DNA from: Bryobacterales bacterium
GTDB taxonomy: Bacteria; Acidobacteriota; Terriglobia; Bryobacterales; Bryobacteraceae
DNA: 64,000 bases
Assembly (NCBI GenBank): GCA_016716385.1
Contig: JADJWL010000003.1
Coordinates: 62,001-126,000 of the forward strand
Direction of reading: 5' to 3'
In this document: positions 52,010-61,028 of the stretch, piece after piece
Position numbering within the stretch: position 1 is the first letter of the stretch
Layout: each line of letters begins with the position of its first letter
Translations under genes and position numbers: made by a program
The notes under the pieces: generated by a model
The model's database searches: none
Told to the model about the DNA's origin: nothing
Seen by the model: only the letters and a program-made list of their open reading frames with translations

Positions 52010-53348
52010 ATGTTTGCGACACACTTGGAACCAGTGATCGTAGTTGGCTCCGCTCTGGCGTTCATCATCCTCGGTTTCATCGGGCCGAAGAATCGAGCCG
52101 CCGGACCCGCGCCCGATCTCAAGCCGATGGGTGCCTTCCGCATCGCAGCCGGATTGGCCATGAGTTTCGTTGGTGGCGCTGCGACGATCACGATGTCTGG
52201 GATCGGGTATTCGAACGGTTGGTGGGGACTGATCGATCCTTTGGCCGTTCTTCTGGGCGGCATGCTGGCAGTGGCCGTCCTAAGTCGTACGCGCATTCCG
52301 GATAGCACTCAAGGCATCGCTCGTTTCTTCTCGGGAGGCGATTCCAAGCTGAGTATTGTGTACGCAGTCGCCTCGGTCTTCGTGTACCTGCTTCTGGCAG
52401 CGGCCCAGATCGTGGCCTTGTCGAAATTATTCGAACCGTATCTTCCGTTCGCTTCGGTCTTCTCCGGCGTCTGCTACCTCCTTGTCGTCACGTACATCCG
52501 GCTTGGTGGACTAGCGTCGGTCACGCGAACCGACTTGGCCCAACTTCTCATCATCCTGGCTCTGTTCGTTGCGCCCGCCACCGTTGGCCTCTTGAGGAGC
52601 GGTGGATTCTCTACCTCGGACGCATCAATTCTCCATGCCCATGGCCACACGAACGGCCTTGCTGCTCTCTCTCTCATTACTTTTCGTCCCGCTATCGCAA
52701 GATGTCTGGGTGAGGGTTCGGCGCGCGCGATCGCTCGGCCACGCCCGGACTGGAATAATCGTCGGCGTGTTGCTCTATGCTGCGATTGTTTCCCTCGCCA
52801 TCGGAGTTGGGGTTGGCGCCGCAGCATTCGGCACGACGTTGGCGGATCCTGAGACCGCGCTGCCGGATTTCTTCTCACGTCACCTTGGACTGGCTGGCAT
52901 AGTGCCGTCAATCTTCGTCCTCGCAGCCATTCTCTCCACGCTCGATTCTTTCACGTATAACCTCGTAACGACGATAAGGGACGACTTGCCTGCCGGCACA
53001 TACCTCAGAATACGAGCCGGTAGCCGCCACACCTTGGCCGCCGGGGCCGTCGCGTTCGCGTCTCTCATGGTTGCGTTGGTGGCGGAGTCCGTCCTCGGAT
53101 TGGTGCTGACAGCCCTAATGATCTACGTCGCAGTCATCGGTCCCGGGCTTGTGGTCCGGATGTTCTCGAAGCGACGCTTGCCGCTGTGGCTGCCTGCCTG
53201 CGTGACGCTGGTGACGGTGCTAGCATGCGGGTTGGCAGGGGTGACAGTCCCCGGAGAGCCGTACAGCTTCGTAGCGCTCCATGCGGTCCTAATAGGCGGC
53301 GTCGCGGTTGTCCTTCCGGCGGTGCCGGATGCCCCCCAGGGTGGGTAG
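52010..53348 (+). pseudogene. Sodium:solute symporter, split by a frameshift
   Basis: The first frame (52010 to about 52690) encodes helices such as VIVVGSALAFIILGFIG, GLAMSFVGGAATITMSGIGYSNGWWG and FVYLLLAAAQIVALS of the SSS family. The next frame (52602-53348) continues with LLLSLSLLFVPLSQDVWVRVRRARSL, YAAIVSLAIGVGVG, and FVLAAILSTLDSFTYNLVTTI. The frames join at a (CT)5 run near 52664-52675; one more CT unit or one base fewer would give a continuous protein of about 445 residues. It could be a decaying, phase-variable or mis-assembled gene. It lies 9 bases before the TIR-like/EgtD gene. Confidence 0.7.
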
Positions 53349-53357
53349 GTGCGCCAT

Positions 53358-54764
53358 ATGAGGTCTGCTGGTACTATCTTTGTGGGAAGCTCACGGGAAC
53401 AGATGGGCTTTGCCCGAAAGATCGCCAACGCGATTGCCAGGGCCGGCTTCGCAGTTCGTCCCTGGTGGGAAAAGGGCGTCTTTCGACCAGGCGACTATAC
53501 TCTTGAGCGCCTCGTTCAACTCGCGCGGTCGTGTGACGGCGCGGTGCTGGTGTTCGGCGCTGACGACAAAGTTTGGTCGCGCGGCGATACAAACTTGGCA
53601 GTGAGGGATAACGTCCTTATCGAGTATGGGCTCTTCGTTACCCAGAGGGGGCGCGAATGGACCACTGTCGTGCGCGAGACTGGGGTAAAGAGTCCATCAG
53701 ATCTGGACGGACTGAGTCCGATCGTTTATCGCCAGCGATCTCGAAGTACGACGCAGGCGAAAGTTGCCCAGGACGTTGCTGAGCACTACCGGTCACTTTC
53801 GCGCGGTGACGATCGACGGAGCTATAGGACGGAGTCCGCTATTGTCCTGCATACCGACTGGACGCTGAGTGTCAACTCCCTCAATGATGCACAGAAGTGG
53901 ACGCCATCGAGACTTTACTCCGACCTAACTGGAGCGCGGGCATGGATTAAAGTTGAGTTTGACCCTGCCTATTCCAAACGGGTACAGACGGGGCAGGGCG
54001 GTGCTCAGATTGGCGAGCTTGTGGGCAAGCAGGAGATTCGGACGGTTGTCTCTCTCGGGCCAGGCGCGGGTTCGGTAGACGCTGATGCGATGGCACACCT
54101 ACAGGGTAGTGCGTGGCGTGAGTACATTCCCGTCGACGTAAGCCGGCACCTGCTCCTTGAGAGCGCGCGGTGTGTGACGGAGCGGAACCCCCGCACGGAC
54201 TGCTTGCGTGGTATACTTTGTGATTTCGACGAGAACACCTCGTTCGTCGGGGAGATCGTAAAGCAGCACAGCAGGGGGCCTCGGCTCTTCCTTATGGCCG
54301 GGGGGACCTTCGGGAATTCTCGTCAGACCGAGAGCTCAATCCTGCGCGGATTGTACGACATTATGGGAGCAGGGGATATTTTCGTCTTCGATCTCTTCTG
54401 TTGGTCAGACAGTTATGCAATTGAGTCGGATCCTTTGTTCGATCTGCGCAAGGCGTTGCCGTCGGTCCAGACGTTCTTCGCAAACGGAGTGCGGATTCTG
54501 GCGCGTGACCCGGCACTGGCGGTCGAGCAGGCAGTAGGCCGAATCGAAGTCACTGACGAGTCCGCGAGCAGTGACATTGGGACGAAGGTCCTTGCTGTGC
54601 GAGAGAGGGTATCGAGGGAGGTGATGGTCTGGATCAAGCGGTTTCACGTCGCGTCCATCACGGCTGAGATTGCCGAGGCTGGATTCGAAGAGGTAAACCC
54701 GAAGAAAGTCTCAACCGGCGACTTGGAACGCCACATCGTGCTCGCACGCAAGGCGGCCGAGTAG
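53358..54764 (+). CDS. TIR-like (CAP12/PCTIR type) domain fused to an EgtD-like methyltransferase domain
   Basis: 468 residues. Residues about 5-140 look like a TIR-like nucleotide-binding domain: TIFVGSSREQMGFARKIANAI, PWWEKGVF, LARSCDGAVLVFGADDKVW, RDNVLIEYGLFVTQRGREW. The rest resembles a histidine-specific methyltransferase (EgtD/Methyltransf_33): SLGPGAGSVDADAM (SAM-binding glycine-rich loop), YIPVDVSRHLLLES and PRLFLMAGGTFGNSRQTESSI, then GDIFVFDLFCWSDS. EgtD methylates histidine; no ergothioneine genes are near. The lower-GC codon use and neighbours suggest horizontal transfer. GTG 53349 is an alternative start. It may be an effector of a defence system. Confidence 0.7.
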   Translation: MRSAGTIFVGSSREQMGFARKIANAIARAGFAVRPWWEKGVFRPGDYTLERLVQLARSCDGAVLVFGADDKVWSRGDTNLAVRDNVLIEYGLFVTQRGREWTTVVRETGVKSPSDLDGLSPIVYRQRSRSTTQAKVAQDVAEHYRSLSRGDDRRSYRTESAIVLHTDWTLSVNSLNDAQKWTPSRLYSDLTGARAWIKVEFDPAYSKRVQTGQGGAQIGELVGKQEIRTVVSLGPGAGSVDADAMAHLQGSAWREYIPVDVSRHLLLESARCVTERNPRTDCLRGILCDFDENTSFVGEIVKQHSRGPRLFLMAGGTFGNSRQTESSILRGLYDIMGAGDIFVFDLFCWSDSYAIESDPLFDLRKALPSVQTFFANGVRILARDPALAVEQAVGRIEVTDESASSDIGTKVLAVRERVSREVMVWIKRFHVASITAEIAEAGFEEVNPKKVSTGDLERHIVLARKAAE

Positions 54765-55019
54765 GTCATGGGACCACCTGCGATCCGCGGGGCAGAAAGC
54801 GGGCCAAAGCTTCCTGCGTGGCGAGAGGCCGCACACGCAAATCCCGCGATAAGGCCGATAGGCCAACAGAATGGTGAAGAATCGTTCCCGGATGCAAGTG
54901 CTGCTGCGCCGACCCACGGCGCATGATCTGGCTGGCAACAGCGCGCAGCGGACGATGCCACGCGCCGCCGCTGACGCTGAGCGTTAGGCGTACTAGGGAG
55001 CAGCCCTCGCGGAGTCACC

Positions 55020-56741
55020 ATGAAGCTCACCTCGATCACTGTTGAGAAGTACCGATCCATCACGCGAGCCCATCGCGTGCCGATCAGCGACATGACAGTA
55101 TTGGTGGGGCCTAACAATGAGGGCAAGTCGAACATCTTGCGTGCCTTAGTAGCCGCGATGAACGTCCTCACTCGCGGCACCACACGCCAGACGCATGGCA
55201 CGCTTCCAGCGCAGAAGGGGCGAATCCCTGGCGGTTCCAGGATCTATGACTGGGACACCGATTTCCCGATCCATCTCCAGGAGAAACAGCCCACCGGCCA
55301 GTCGGTCATCCATCTCGACTTCCGTCTTGACGACGAAGAACTGCAGGAATTCCGCGCCGAAGTTGGAAGCAGACTCAGGGACAATCTCCCGCTCCGCATC
55401 GCGCTAGGCCCGCGAGAATTCTCCGTTTCAGTCCACAAGAAAGGACCCGGTGGTCCCGCGCTATCGAAGAAGCAAGTGAGGATCGCGGAGTTTGTGGCGC
55501 GACGACTGGAGTTTGAGCACATTCCGGCTGTACGAACCGCTGAATCTGCGCAGCAGATTGTGTCAGCTCTCGTCAGCCGAGAGCTTGCACGGCTCGAAGG
55601 AAATGACGAGTATGCTCAGGCACTAAGGAAAATCGAAGCACTCCAGCAGCCGACCCTTGATCAGCTGTCCGCAAGTATCAAGCACACGCTCATCAAGTTT
55701 CTACCAAAGGTCAACAGTGTAACAGTTCAGATCGCCCGCGCGAGAGGATACGCGCCAATGCGCCAGTGGTGCGAAGTCTCTGTCGATGACGGAACACCGA
55801 CTCTGCTCGAGTACAAGGGCGACGGAGTTCAGAGCCTAGCGGCCCTAGCGTTGATGAGGCACGCGGCGGAAACTTCCGCAAGCGGCCGACAGCTTGTAAT
55901 CGCGATCGAAGAACCCGAATCGCACCTCCACTCATCCGCTGTTCACGAGATTCGAGACGTTCTCAAGGACCTAAGTGCTAAACACCAGGTTGTAGTTACG
56001 ACCCACAACCCGTTGTTCGTTGACCGCATTCATCCGGCGTCAAACATATTGGTGAGCCAACGAAGGGCCCGGCCGGCTAAGTCGGTGAAGGAAATTCGCG
56101 AGATCCTTGGGGTACGAGCCTCCGACAATCTACGCCACGCGGAGCTGGTTGTGGTCGTAGAAGGCGACGAGGACTGTCAATCTCTTGGAGCGCTGCTGGG
56201 GCACGTCTCTCAATCGCTCCGGGAGGCAATCCACGACCAAGTTCTTGCCCTTGACTCACTCAACGGTGCAAGCAATCTCGCGTACAAGCTTGGGTCTCTT
56301 CGCGCGGCAGTCTGCGCTACACATTGTGTTCTCGATGACGATCGATCTGGGCGCGAGGCATACAAGCGTGCAGATCAGGAGGGTTTGGTTACACTCGCGG
56401 AGTGCAATTTCATCACGTGTCCTGGACGGAGCGAGGCAGAACTGGAGGACCTATTCAACCCAGCGGTCTACGTGGACCTACTGAAGAACAGGTACCGCGT
56501 CGCACTGTCGCCTGAGGCGAGATCATCGAAGAAGTGGTCAGAGAGGATGGGCGAAGTGTTCAAGCGGCAAGGTAAGCCATGGGATGACAGCACGAAGCGC
56601 GACGTCAAAGCGGCCATCGCCGCAAAGGTCGCAGAGGTGCCTGACGCCGCACTCTTGGATTCGTGCAGAGCGTCGTTCGATGCCTTGGTTAGTGCGCTCG
56701 AGGCGCGACTGAGGGAGATTCGAGGTGGCTCGGCAGCTTAG
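55020..56741 (+). CDS. OLD-family endonuclease (AAA ATPase with TOPRIM)
   Basis: 573 residues. The N-terminal ABC-type ATPase has Walker A GPNNEGKS (30-37), a signature-like VQSLAALALMRHA and Walker B LVIAIEEPESHLHSSAV. A TOPRIM nuclease domain follows with ELVVVVEGDEDCQSL (VEGDED at 380-385) and LDDDRSGREAYKRAD. OLD proteins are nucleases in antiphage systems such as Gabija (GajA) or Old. No UvrD-like GajB helicase is adjacent, so it is probably a class 1 OLD acting alone or with the upstream TIR-like/EgtD protein. The 255-base gap upstream has GTTAGGC near 54984. Confidence 0.85.
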   Translation: MKLTSITVEKYRSITRAHRVPISDMTVLVGPNNEGKSNILRALVAAMNVLTRGTTRQTHGTLPAQKGRIPGGSRIYDWDTDFPIHLQEKQPTGQSVIHLDFRLDDEELQEFRAEVGSRLRDNLPLRIALGPREFSVSVHKKGPGGPALSKKQVRIAEFVARRLEFEHIPAVRTAESAQQIVSALVSRELARLEGNDEYAQALRKIEALQQPTLDQLSASIKHTLIKFLPKVNSVTVQIARARGYAPMRQWCEVSVDDGTPTLLEYKGDGVQSLAALALMRHAAETSASGRQLVIAIEEPESHLHSSAVHEIRDVLKDLSAKHQVVVTTHNPLFVDRIHPASNILVSQRRARPAKSVKEIREILGVRASDNLRHAELVVVVEGDEDCQSLGALLGHVSQSLREAIHDQVLALDSLNGASNLAYKLGSLRAAVCATHCVLDDDRSGREAYKRADQEGLVTLAECNFITCPGRSEAELEDLFNPAVYVDLLKNRYRVALSPEARSSKKWSERMGEVFKRQGKPWDDSTKRDVKAAIAAKVAEVPDAALLDSCRASFDALVSALEARLREIRGGSAA

Positions 56742-56934
56742 CGGCTTGGCGAGTTTGACACGAAGACGTCCAGTTGGGTGGCAACACCACAGGACGTACG
56801 CTCCCTAGGCGGCGCCCTCTTCTCCGATTCGTTTTTGCGTGGGCACCCGCCGGCCCACATGCCAAAAAGAATCGCTCGGCCGCGCTATGCGCGGTCACCA
56901 GTGGACAGCACTCCAGCGGTCAGCGATCAGCGGT
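56742..56934. other. Spacer between OLD and STAND-FGE genes
   Basis: Convergent gene ends lie on either side of this 193-base stretch. It contains the hairpin downstream of VR2 (56880-56898) and a GTGGGC...GCCCAC hairpin at about 56839-56858. No gene is seen. Confidence 0.4.
56880..56898. repeat. Hairpin downstream of VR2
   Basis: On the minus strand, CCGCGC-ATA-GCGCGG forms a 6-bp stem with a three-base loop, in the same place (57 bases past VR2) as the perfect hairpin after VR1. The outer arms diverge. It looks like the same element with some decay. Confidence 0.5.
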
Positions 56935-59445
56935 TCAGTGTCCAGTGGATGGGGACGAACACACCACCCGAAAACCGATGCCGTCGAGCCGGTCAACCGG
57001 ATGGAAGCCGTTGCGATACTCCGCGCACGCGCTCTCCAGATCGACGCTCCAGGACCCGCCGCGAAGCACCCGGGCGTCTTGGTTGCGGATGTCGGGATCG
57101 CGTGGATGATCCACTCTGTTGGCACACCACTCCCAGACATTGCCTGCAAGGTCCGAAACCTCTTGCAGGCTGTTTCCGCGCGGAAACACGCCAACCGCCG
57201 TCGCATGGTTGATCGCTGACTCGTAGGTGTTGGCGAACCCCTCCAGCCACTCCGGTCCCCAGGGGTACAGGAAGTCCCGCTGGGCGCTCTGGGCGGCCCA
57301 TTGCCACTCCCATTCGAACGGCAGCCGGACATCCACGCCGAGGGCTTCGGACAGCCACCGGCAGAAGGCCGTTGCATCGTACCAGGAGACGCGGGTAATC
57401 GGATCGCTGCCGGGATCGGACAGCCATGAGTCCCTGGGGGTTTTGCGTTGGAGATCGTGCCACCATTTGTCTGCCCTGTACCCGCCTTCCGCCCGGACGA
57501 AGGCGCGGAACTGGGTCACGGTCACCGGATATGCAGCGATGGAGAACGGTTCCACCGTGAAACTGCCGTGCCCTGCCATTTCCACTTCGCCGACGGGGAT
57601 GGGACGCCAGAGGATATCCGGCACACCATTCCTGAGGCCGACACCGGGACGCGGGTCGCCGATTGCGGAGAGACGGCGGCCAATCTCCCAGCGCCGCAGC
57701 GGTTTCGTGCCTTCCTGTTCAATCTCTTCAAGCAACCACTCGGCCTCGGGTGTCAGGAAGCGGGCGATGTCAGGGTCCTTCAAGAGCGCATCAAGCAGGC
57801 CCGCATCGCCGAGGCGCCGGCGGCAGCGGTCAATTTCGTCGCCATGCCAGGTCCGGCGGTGCTGCCTTTGGAGTTCGCTGCCATCCCAGACGCGGGCTTC
57901 CTCGATGACGCGATCGCGCAGGCGCAGGACATCGCGCTGGGAGTCGATCCACGCGGCCAGGGTGGGCCATTCGCGGAGGAGGGCTTCATGGGCCACTTCG
58001 ACGATGGGGGTGTCGCTCTGGCCTGTGACGAGCAGGCGGGCGGCGACCAGTGCATCGATGAAGCGCTGTGCTTCGGGATCGCCATTCCAGGTGGCGAGGG
58101 GCTCGCGGCGGCGGATGGGAGCCAGATCGGCCGTGACGCGGACCAGATGGCGAAAGACGCGGTGGAGGGTCTCCCCGGCTCCTTCGCCCAGGCTGGCGAG
58201 CACTCTGCCGGCGCTGCGGGCGATGGCTTTGCCGAGGCCGCCGAAATCGTCGCTTTCGTACACCGAAAGGTCCATGCGGCGCGCCGGCTTGCAGCGGTCG
58301 TAGAGTTCGCGGAGGGCGAACGCCATCAGCGCGAGGCCGCCCGTCTGGCCGGCGGCATCGGCAGCGATCACGCCCGGGAGGGCCGGGTCCAGAGTCCAGG
58401 CCTCCTCGAGTTCGAGTTCGGTGAGGGGGCCGCTGACCATGCGCTCCATCGCGGGGCGATCCGGCTGGCCGAGGAAGAAGGCGCCCCCGGGGTTGTTCAT
58501 CGCTTCGCGGAGCGCCGGATGCTGGAGGCAACTCCCGAGGAAGTCCTCGCGGAGGGTGGCGACGACTTGAAAGCGGTTGGCCGTGCCGGCGGGCGGCGGC
58601 CGGGTGGCTTCGAGCAGCCTGCCGAGGAAACGTTCGCAGGCGTCCCTGGCTTCCGGAGCGAAGAGTTCTTCCATCTGGTCCAGCAAGAGGAGCCAGCGCG
58701 CGTCCGGGACTGGGCCGAGCAGTTCGTCGGCAATGACGTGGAGGGGTGTGCTGTCGATCGCCTCCAGGGCGGCGCGCCAGTTCAGTCCGGCGGCGGCGAT
58801 GGCGTCGTGCCTGGGAATGGCCTCGACCAGCGCCGTGTGGACGGAATCGAGGAAGGTCACTCGCGGGAAGTTGGGCTTGACGGCGGTGATGAGCCAGTGG
58901 CGGCTGCCCGGGAATTCCGGCACATCGCCGTCAGCAAGGGCGGCCCAGAGACCGGCCCGCATCAGGGACGACTTCCCCGAGCCGGAGTTGCCGATGATGA
59001 CGGTGAAGCGGTTGGCCGGATTCGCGGCCAGCTTCTGAATCAGCTCCTGGGTTTCCTTTTCGCGTCCGAAGAAGAGGGGGGCATCGTCTTTGTCGAAGTA
59101 GGTGAGTCCCTTGTAGGGTGCGCCGCGCCATCGCTCGCGGCGGCGGCGGACGCGCCCGCTACAGAGCTCGGCCAGGAGTGCGTTGACTTCGGCGAGGTTC
59201 CCGGGGTGGGCCTGGCAGTGGACGCGGAGCCCGCGCAGGAAGAGGCAGAGGGCATCCGGATGTGGTTCGAGGAGGCTGAGAAAACCTTCGGCCGATTCCG
59301 CACGGCCACCGTGGACGTTGACGCTCTCGAAGACTGCATGCGCTCCGATGGTGTCGCGCAGGATGACGGTCCGCGGACCTACGTCATCCCACTGGGGAAG
59401 ATCCATGAGAAGCCGCTTGAGCCGTTGGCGGAGATGGTGCTGCAT
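56935..59445 (-). CDS. Effector-associated-domain STAND NTPase with FGE-sulfatase domain
   Basis: 836 residues. An N-terminal helical region (about 1-95: LLMDLPQWDDVGPRTVILRDTIG) resembles an effector-associated domain. A STAND NTPase follows with KGLTYFDKDDAPLFFGREKE, Walker A GNSGSGKSS (152-160), Walker B WLLLLDQMEELF and a DIARFLTPEAEWLLEEIEQ region. The C-terminal FGE domain (about 600-836) has FSIAAYPVTVTQFRAF, ITRVSWYDATAFCRWLS, PFEWEWQWAAQ, DLAGNVWEWC and IGFRVVCS, with VR2 inside it. Such proteins sense a trigger via the FGE domain and activate a separate effector that shares the effector-associated domain, here the protease gene 4 bases upstream. A ternary conflict system is inferred. 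Confidence 0.85.
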   Translation of the reverse strand: MQHHLRQRLKRLLMDLPQWDDVGPRTVILRDTIGAHAVFESVNVHGGRAESAEGFLSLLEPHPDALCLFLRGLRVHCQAHPGNLAEVNALLAELCSGRVRRRRERWRGAPYKGLTYFDKDDAPLFFGREKETQELIQKLAANPANRFTVIIGNSGSGKSSLMRAGLWAALADGDVPEFPGSRHWLITAVKPNFPRVTFLDSVHTALVEAIPRHDAIAAAGLNWRAALEAIDSTPLHVIADELLGPVPDARWLLLLDQMEELFAPEARDACERFLGRLLEATRPPPAGTANRFQVVATLREDFLGSCLQHPALREAMNNPGGAFFLGQPDRPAMERMVSGPLTELELEEAWTLDPALPGVIAADAAGQTGGLALMAFALRELYDRCKPARRMDLSVYESDDFGGLGKAIARSAGRVLASLGEGAGETLHRVFRHLVRVTADLAPIRRREPLATWNGDPEAQRFIDALVAARLLVTGQSDTPIVEVAHEALLREWPTLAAWIDSQRDVLRLRDRVIEEARVWDGSELQRQHRRTWHGDEIDRCRRRLGDAGLLDALLKDPDIARFLTPEAEWLLEEIEQEGTKPLRRWEIGRRLSAIGDPRPGVGLRNGVPDILWRPIPVGEVEMAGHGSFTVEPFSIAAYPVTVTQFRAFVRAEGGYRADKWWHDLQRKTPRDSWLSDPGSDPITRVSWYDATAFCRWLSEALGVDVRLPFEWEWQWAAQSAQRDFLYPWGPEWLEGFANTYESAINHATAVGVFPRGNSLQEVSDLAGNVWEWCANRVDHPRDPDIRNQDARVLRGGSWSVDLESACAEYRNGFHPVDRLDGIGFRVVCSSPSTGH
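56956..57075 (-). repeat. DGR-like variable region VR2 in the FGE domain
   Basis: Minus-strand counterpart of VR1. Both outer flanks are identical to VR1. The core differs at 24 of 69 bases, none at a third codon position. Bases upstream of the VR (encoding NQDARV against VEARV) are unlike those of VR1, so the sharing begins exactly at the repeat. Downstream, 50 of 57 bases match, through the stop codon to the hairpin. Confidence 0.75.
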
Positions 59446-59449
59446 GACG

Positions 59450-60581
59450 CTAGGTCCGGATGGTGAGTTCGGCGAGCAATTCCGGGTGAGCCTTCTCGAG
59501 GTCGTCGAGGATGGCGATCATGCTCGTGCCCTGGTTGCGGTACTGGGTGTCGGCGAGCTGCGTGGGGTCGAGAACACGAAGATGCTGGCCCGTGAACTCG
59601 GGATTGGCGACGGACGAATGGTGGATGGCAACGACGGTGAACTCATCGTCGAACACGGGCGAACCGGACGAGCCGGGCAGGGTGCTGGTGTAATACTGCA
59701 GCAGGCGGGAGTCGGAGTGGGCGACGAGGTTGTTCTGGAGGGAGACACGCTTGGGCTCGCCCCCGGCATGTTGGATGATCACGACCCGCTGGGTGAGTTC
59801 CATGATCTTGGCGTATGGGCAGGTAGTGCGGGAGCGCGGGCGCTTCGTGCAGGCAGACCAGGGTGTAGTCCAGGTCCTGGTTGGTATGCAGAAGCGGCTT
59901 GTCGGCGGTTCTGACGACGATATGCGGCCGGCCGAGGGGTGAATCGCCGGATTCCACGTCCGGCAGTTCGTCGAAGAACACGACTTGCGCGCCGGCGGCC
60001 TGCTGCTCGGTGGCGATCACATGGTGATTGGTCATCATGAGGTTGGGCGCAAGGAGGAAGCCGGTGCCGCGCCCTGTTGAGACATCGACGCGCACGACCG
60101 CCTCGGCGGCCCGGAGCGCGCGGCGCAGGTAATAGAGGGGGCGAAGGGTGTTTTCCCCGATGATGCGCTCTTCGACGATTTCGGCCGGCGGGCGCCGGTC
60201 GCGCCAGTCGCCGGCCGAGGAGGAGGACGGATCCGCGCTCCACTGCATCCGCCGGCGGAGGGCGACGAGCCGGTCGCGATGCTCTCCGGCCATGGGCTCG
60301 ATGGCCTGGGCGAGAAGGGCGAGAGCGGGGACGCCCGGGGATGCCTCCTGGCCATCGAGCAGCCGCAGCAGGTGATCGGCGACGACGATGGGCTCGCCCT
60401 CCCAATCGAGGAAACGGAGGGCGTTTTTCAGTTCGGCACTGTGCGGAGACCCGTCGAGCGCGAGTTGCACCAGGGTCTGCCGGCCCCGGTGACTGGCAAA
60501 AAGGGGGATGTCGGAGAGGGCCAGGAGGAGGATCCTGCGATCGGCGGGAGGAAGTGGTTGGGCCATGGGGCGTTCTGACAT
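59450..60581 (-). pseudogene. Effector-associated-domain trypsin-like serine protease, frameshifted
   Basis: The N-terminal part (ALSDIPLFASHRGRQTLVQLALDG) looks like an effector-associated domain. The trypsin-like part has RGTGFLLAPNLMMTNHHVIA (catalytic His) and DLDYTLVCLHEAP (Asp), but the frame ends at about 59780. A second frame, starting before 59803, gives VVIIQHAGGEPKRVSL and the catalytic serine motif TLPGSSGSPVFDD, then VAIHHSS. Removing one base near 59813-59816 would join them (LPYAKIMELTQRVVII). The stop lies 4 bases before the STAND-FGE start, so both are one operon. It would be the effector of a ternary system if the frame is restored. Confidence 0.65.
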
Positions 60582-61028
60582 TGTCCCTGAAAATGGGGGC
60601 TTGCGATTCAGACCAGCCGCGTTCCGGCCGGTCATTCGCCGGATGGTTTCCCGACGCGTCCCGGCGCCCCCCGTGCGGTCGAAGGACCCTCTGGAAGTCA
60701 TCGCCTATGTTGCGGCTGTCATATAAAGGCACAGGGAGGCTGCGTCCCGCACCTCGAACGAGCGGCTGGCGATCAGGTGCGTATTTGCAGCCCGCCACCT
60801 GAGGTTGTGAAGTTGCCGGAGGAAATCACAGACGTGTGGGTCGCTACCGGCACGCGGGATGAAAATCGCTTCGTGGCCTGGAAAGCGCGAATTGGCTCAG
60901 GTTGCCGCCGTTCTGCGACTTGGCTTTACCATTCTTGCTGTTCGTTTGACCACGCGCCACGCCTTTTCTCCTTTGCTCAGGCGACCTTACAACAGATTGC
61001 CGCCCCTGCAAATCGTCGCGATTGACCC
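60582..61028. other. Gene-poor region upstream of the protease
   Basis: No gene recognised. Promoters for the protease operon (minus strand) should lie here. A GTCATATAAAGG stretch near 60717-60728 is AT-rich on both strands. Nothing else was seen. Confidence 0.35.

Noticed and set aside
55020..56741. Gabija system (GajA/GajB)
   Set aside because: Only an OLD-type protein is present; no UvrD-like helicase lies on either side.
56839..56858. GTGGGC...GCCCAC hairpin as a terminator for the OLD gene
   Set aside because: The T-run lies before, not after, the stem on the plus strand, and on the minus strand it becomes an A-run, so it does not fit a rho-independent terminator.
50976..56934. DGR reverse transcriptase between the two variable regions
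   Set aside because: No frame contains the reverse transcriptase motifs (for example a YxDD-type active site in a protein of suitable length). The genes there are a symporter, a TIR-like/EgtD protein and an OLD nuclease.
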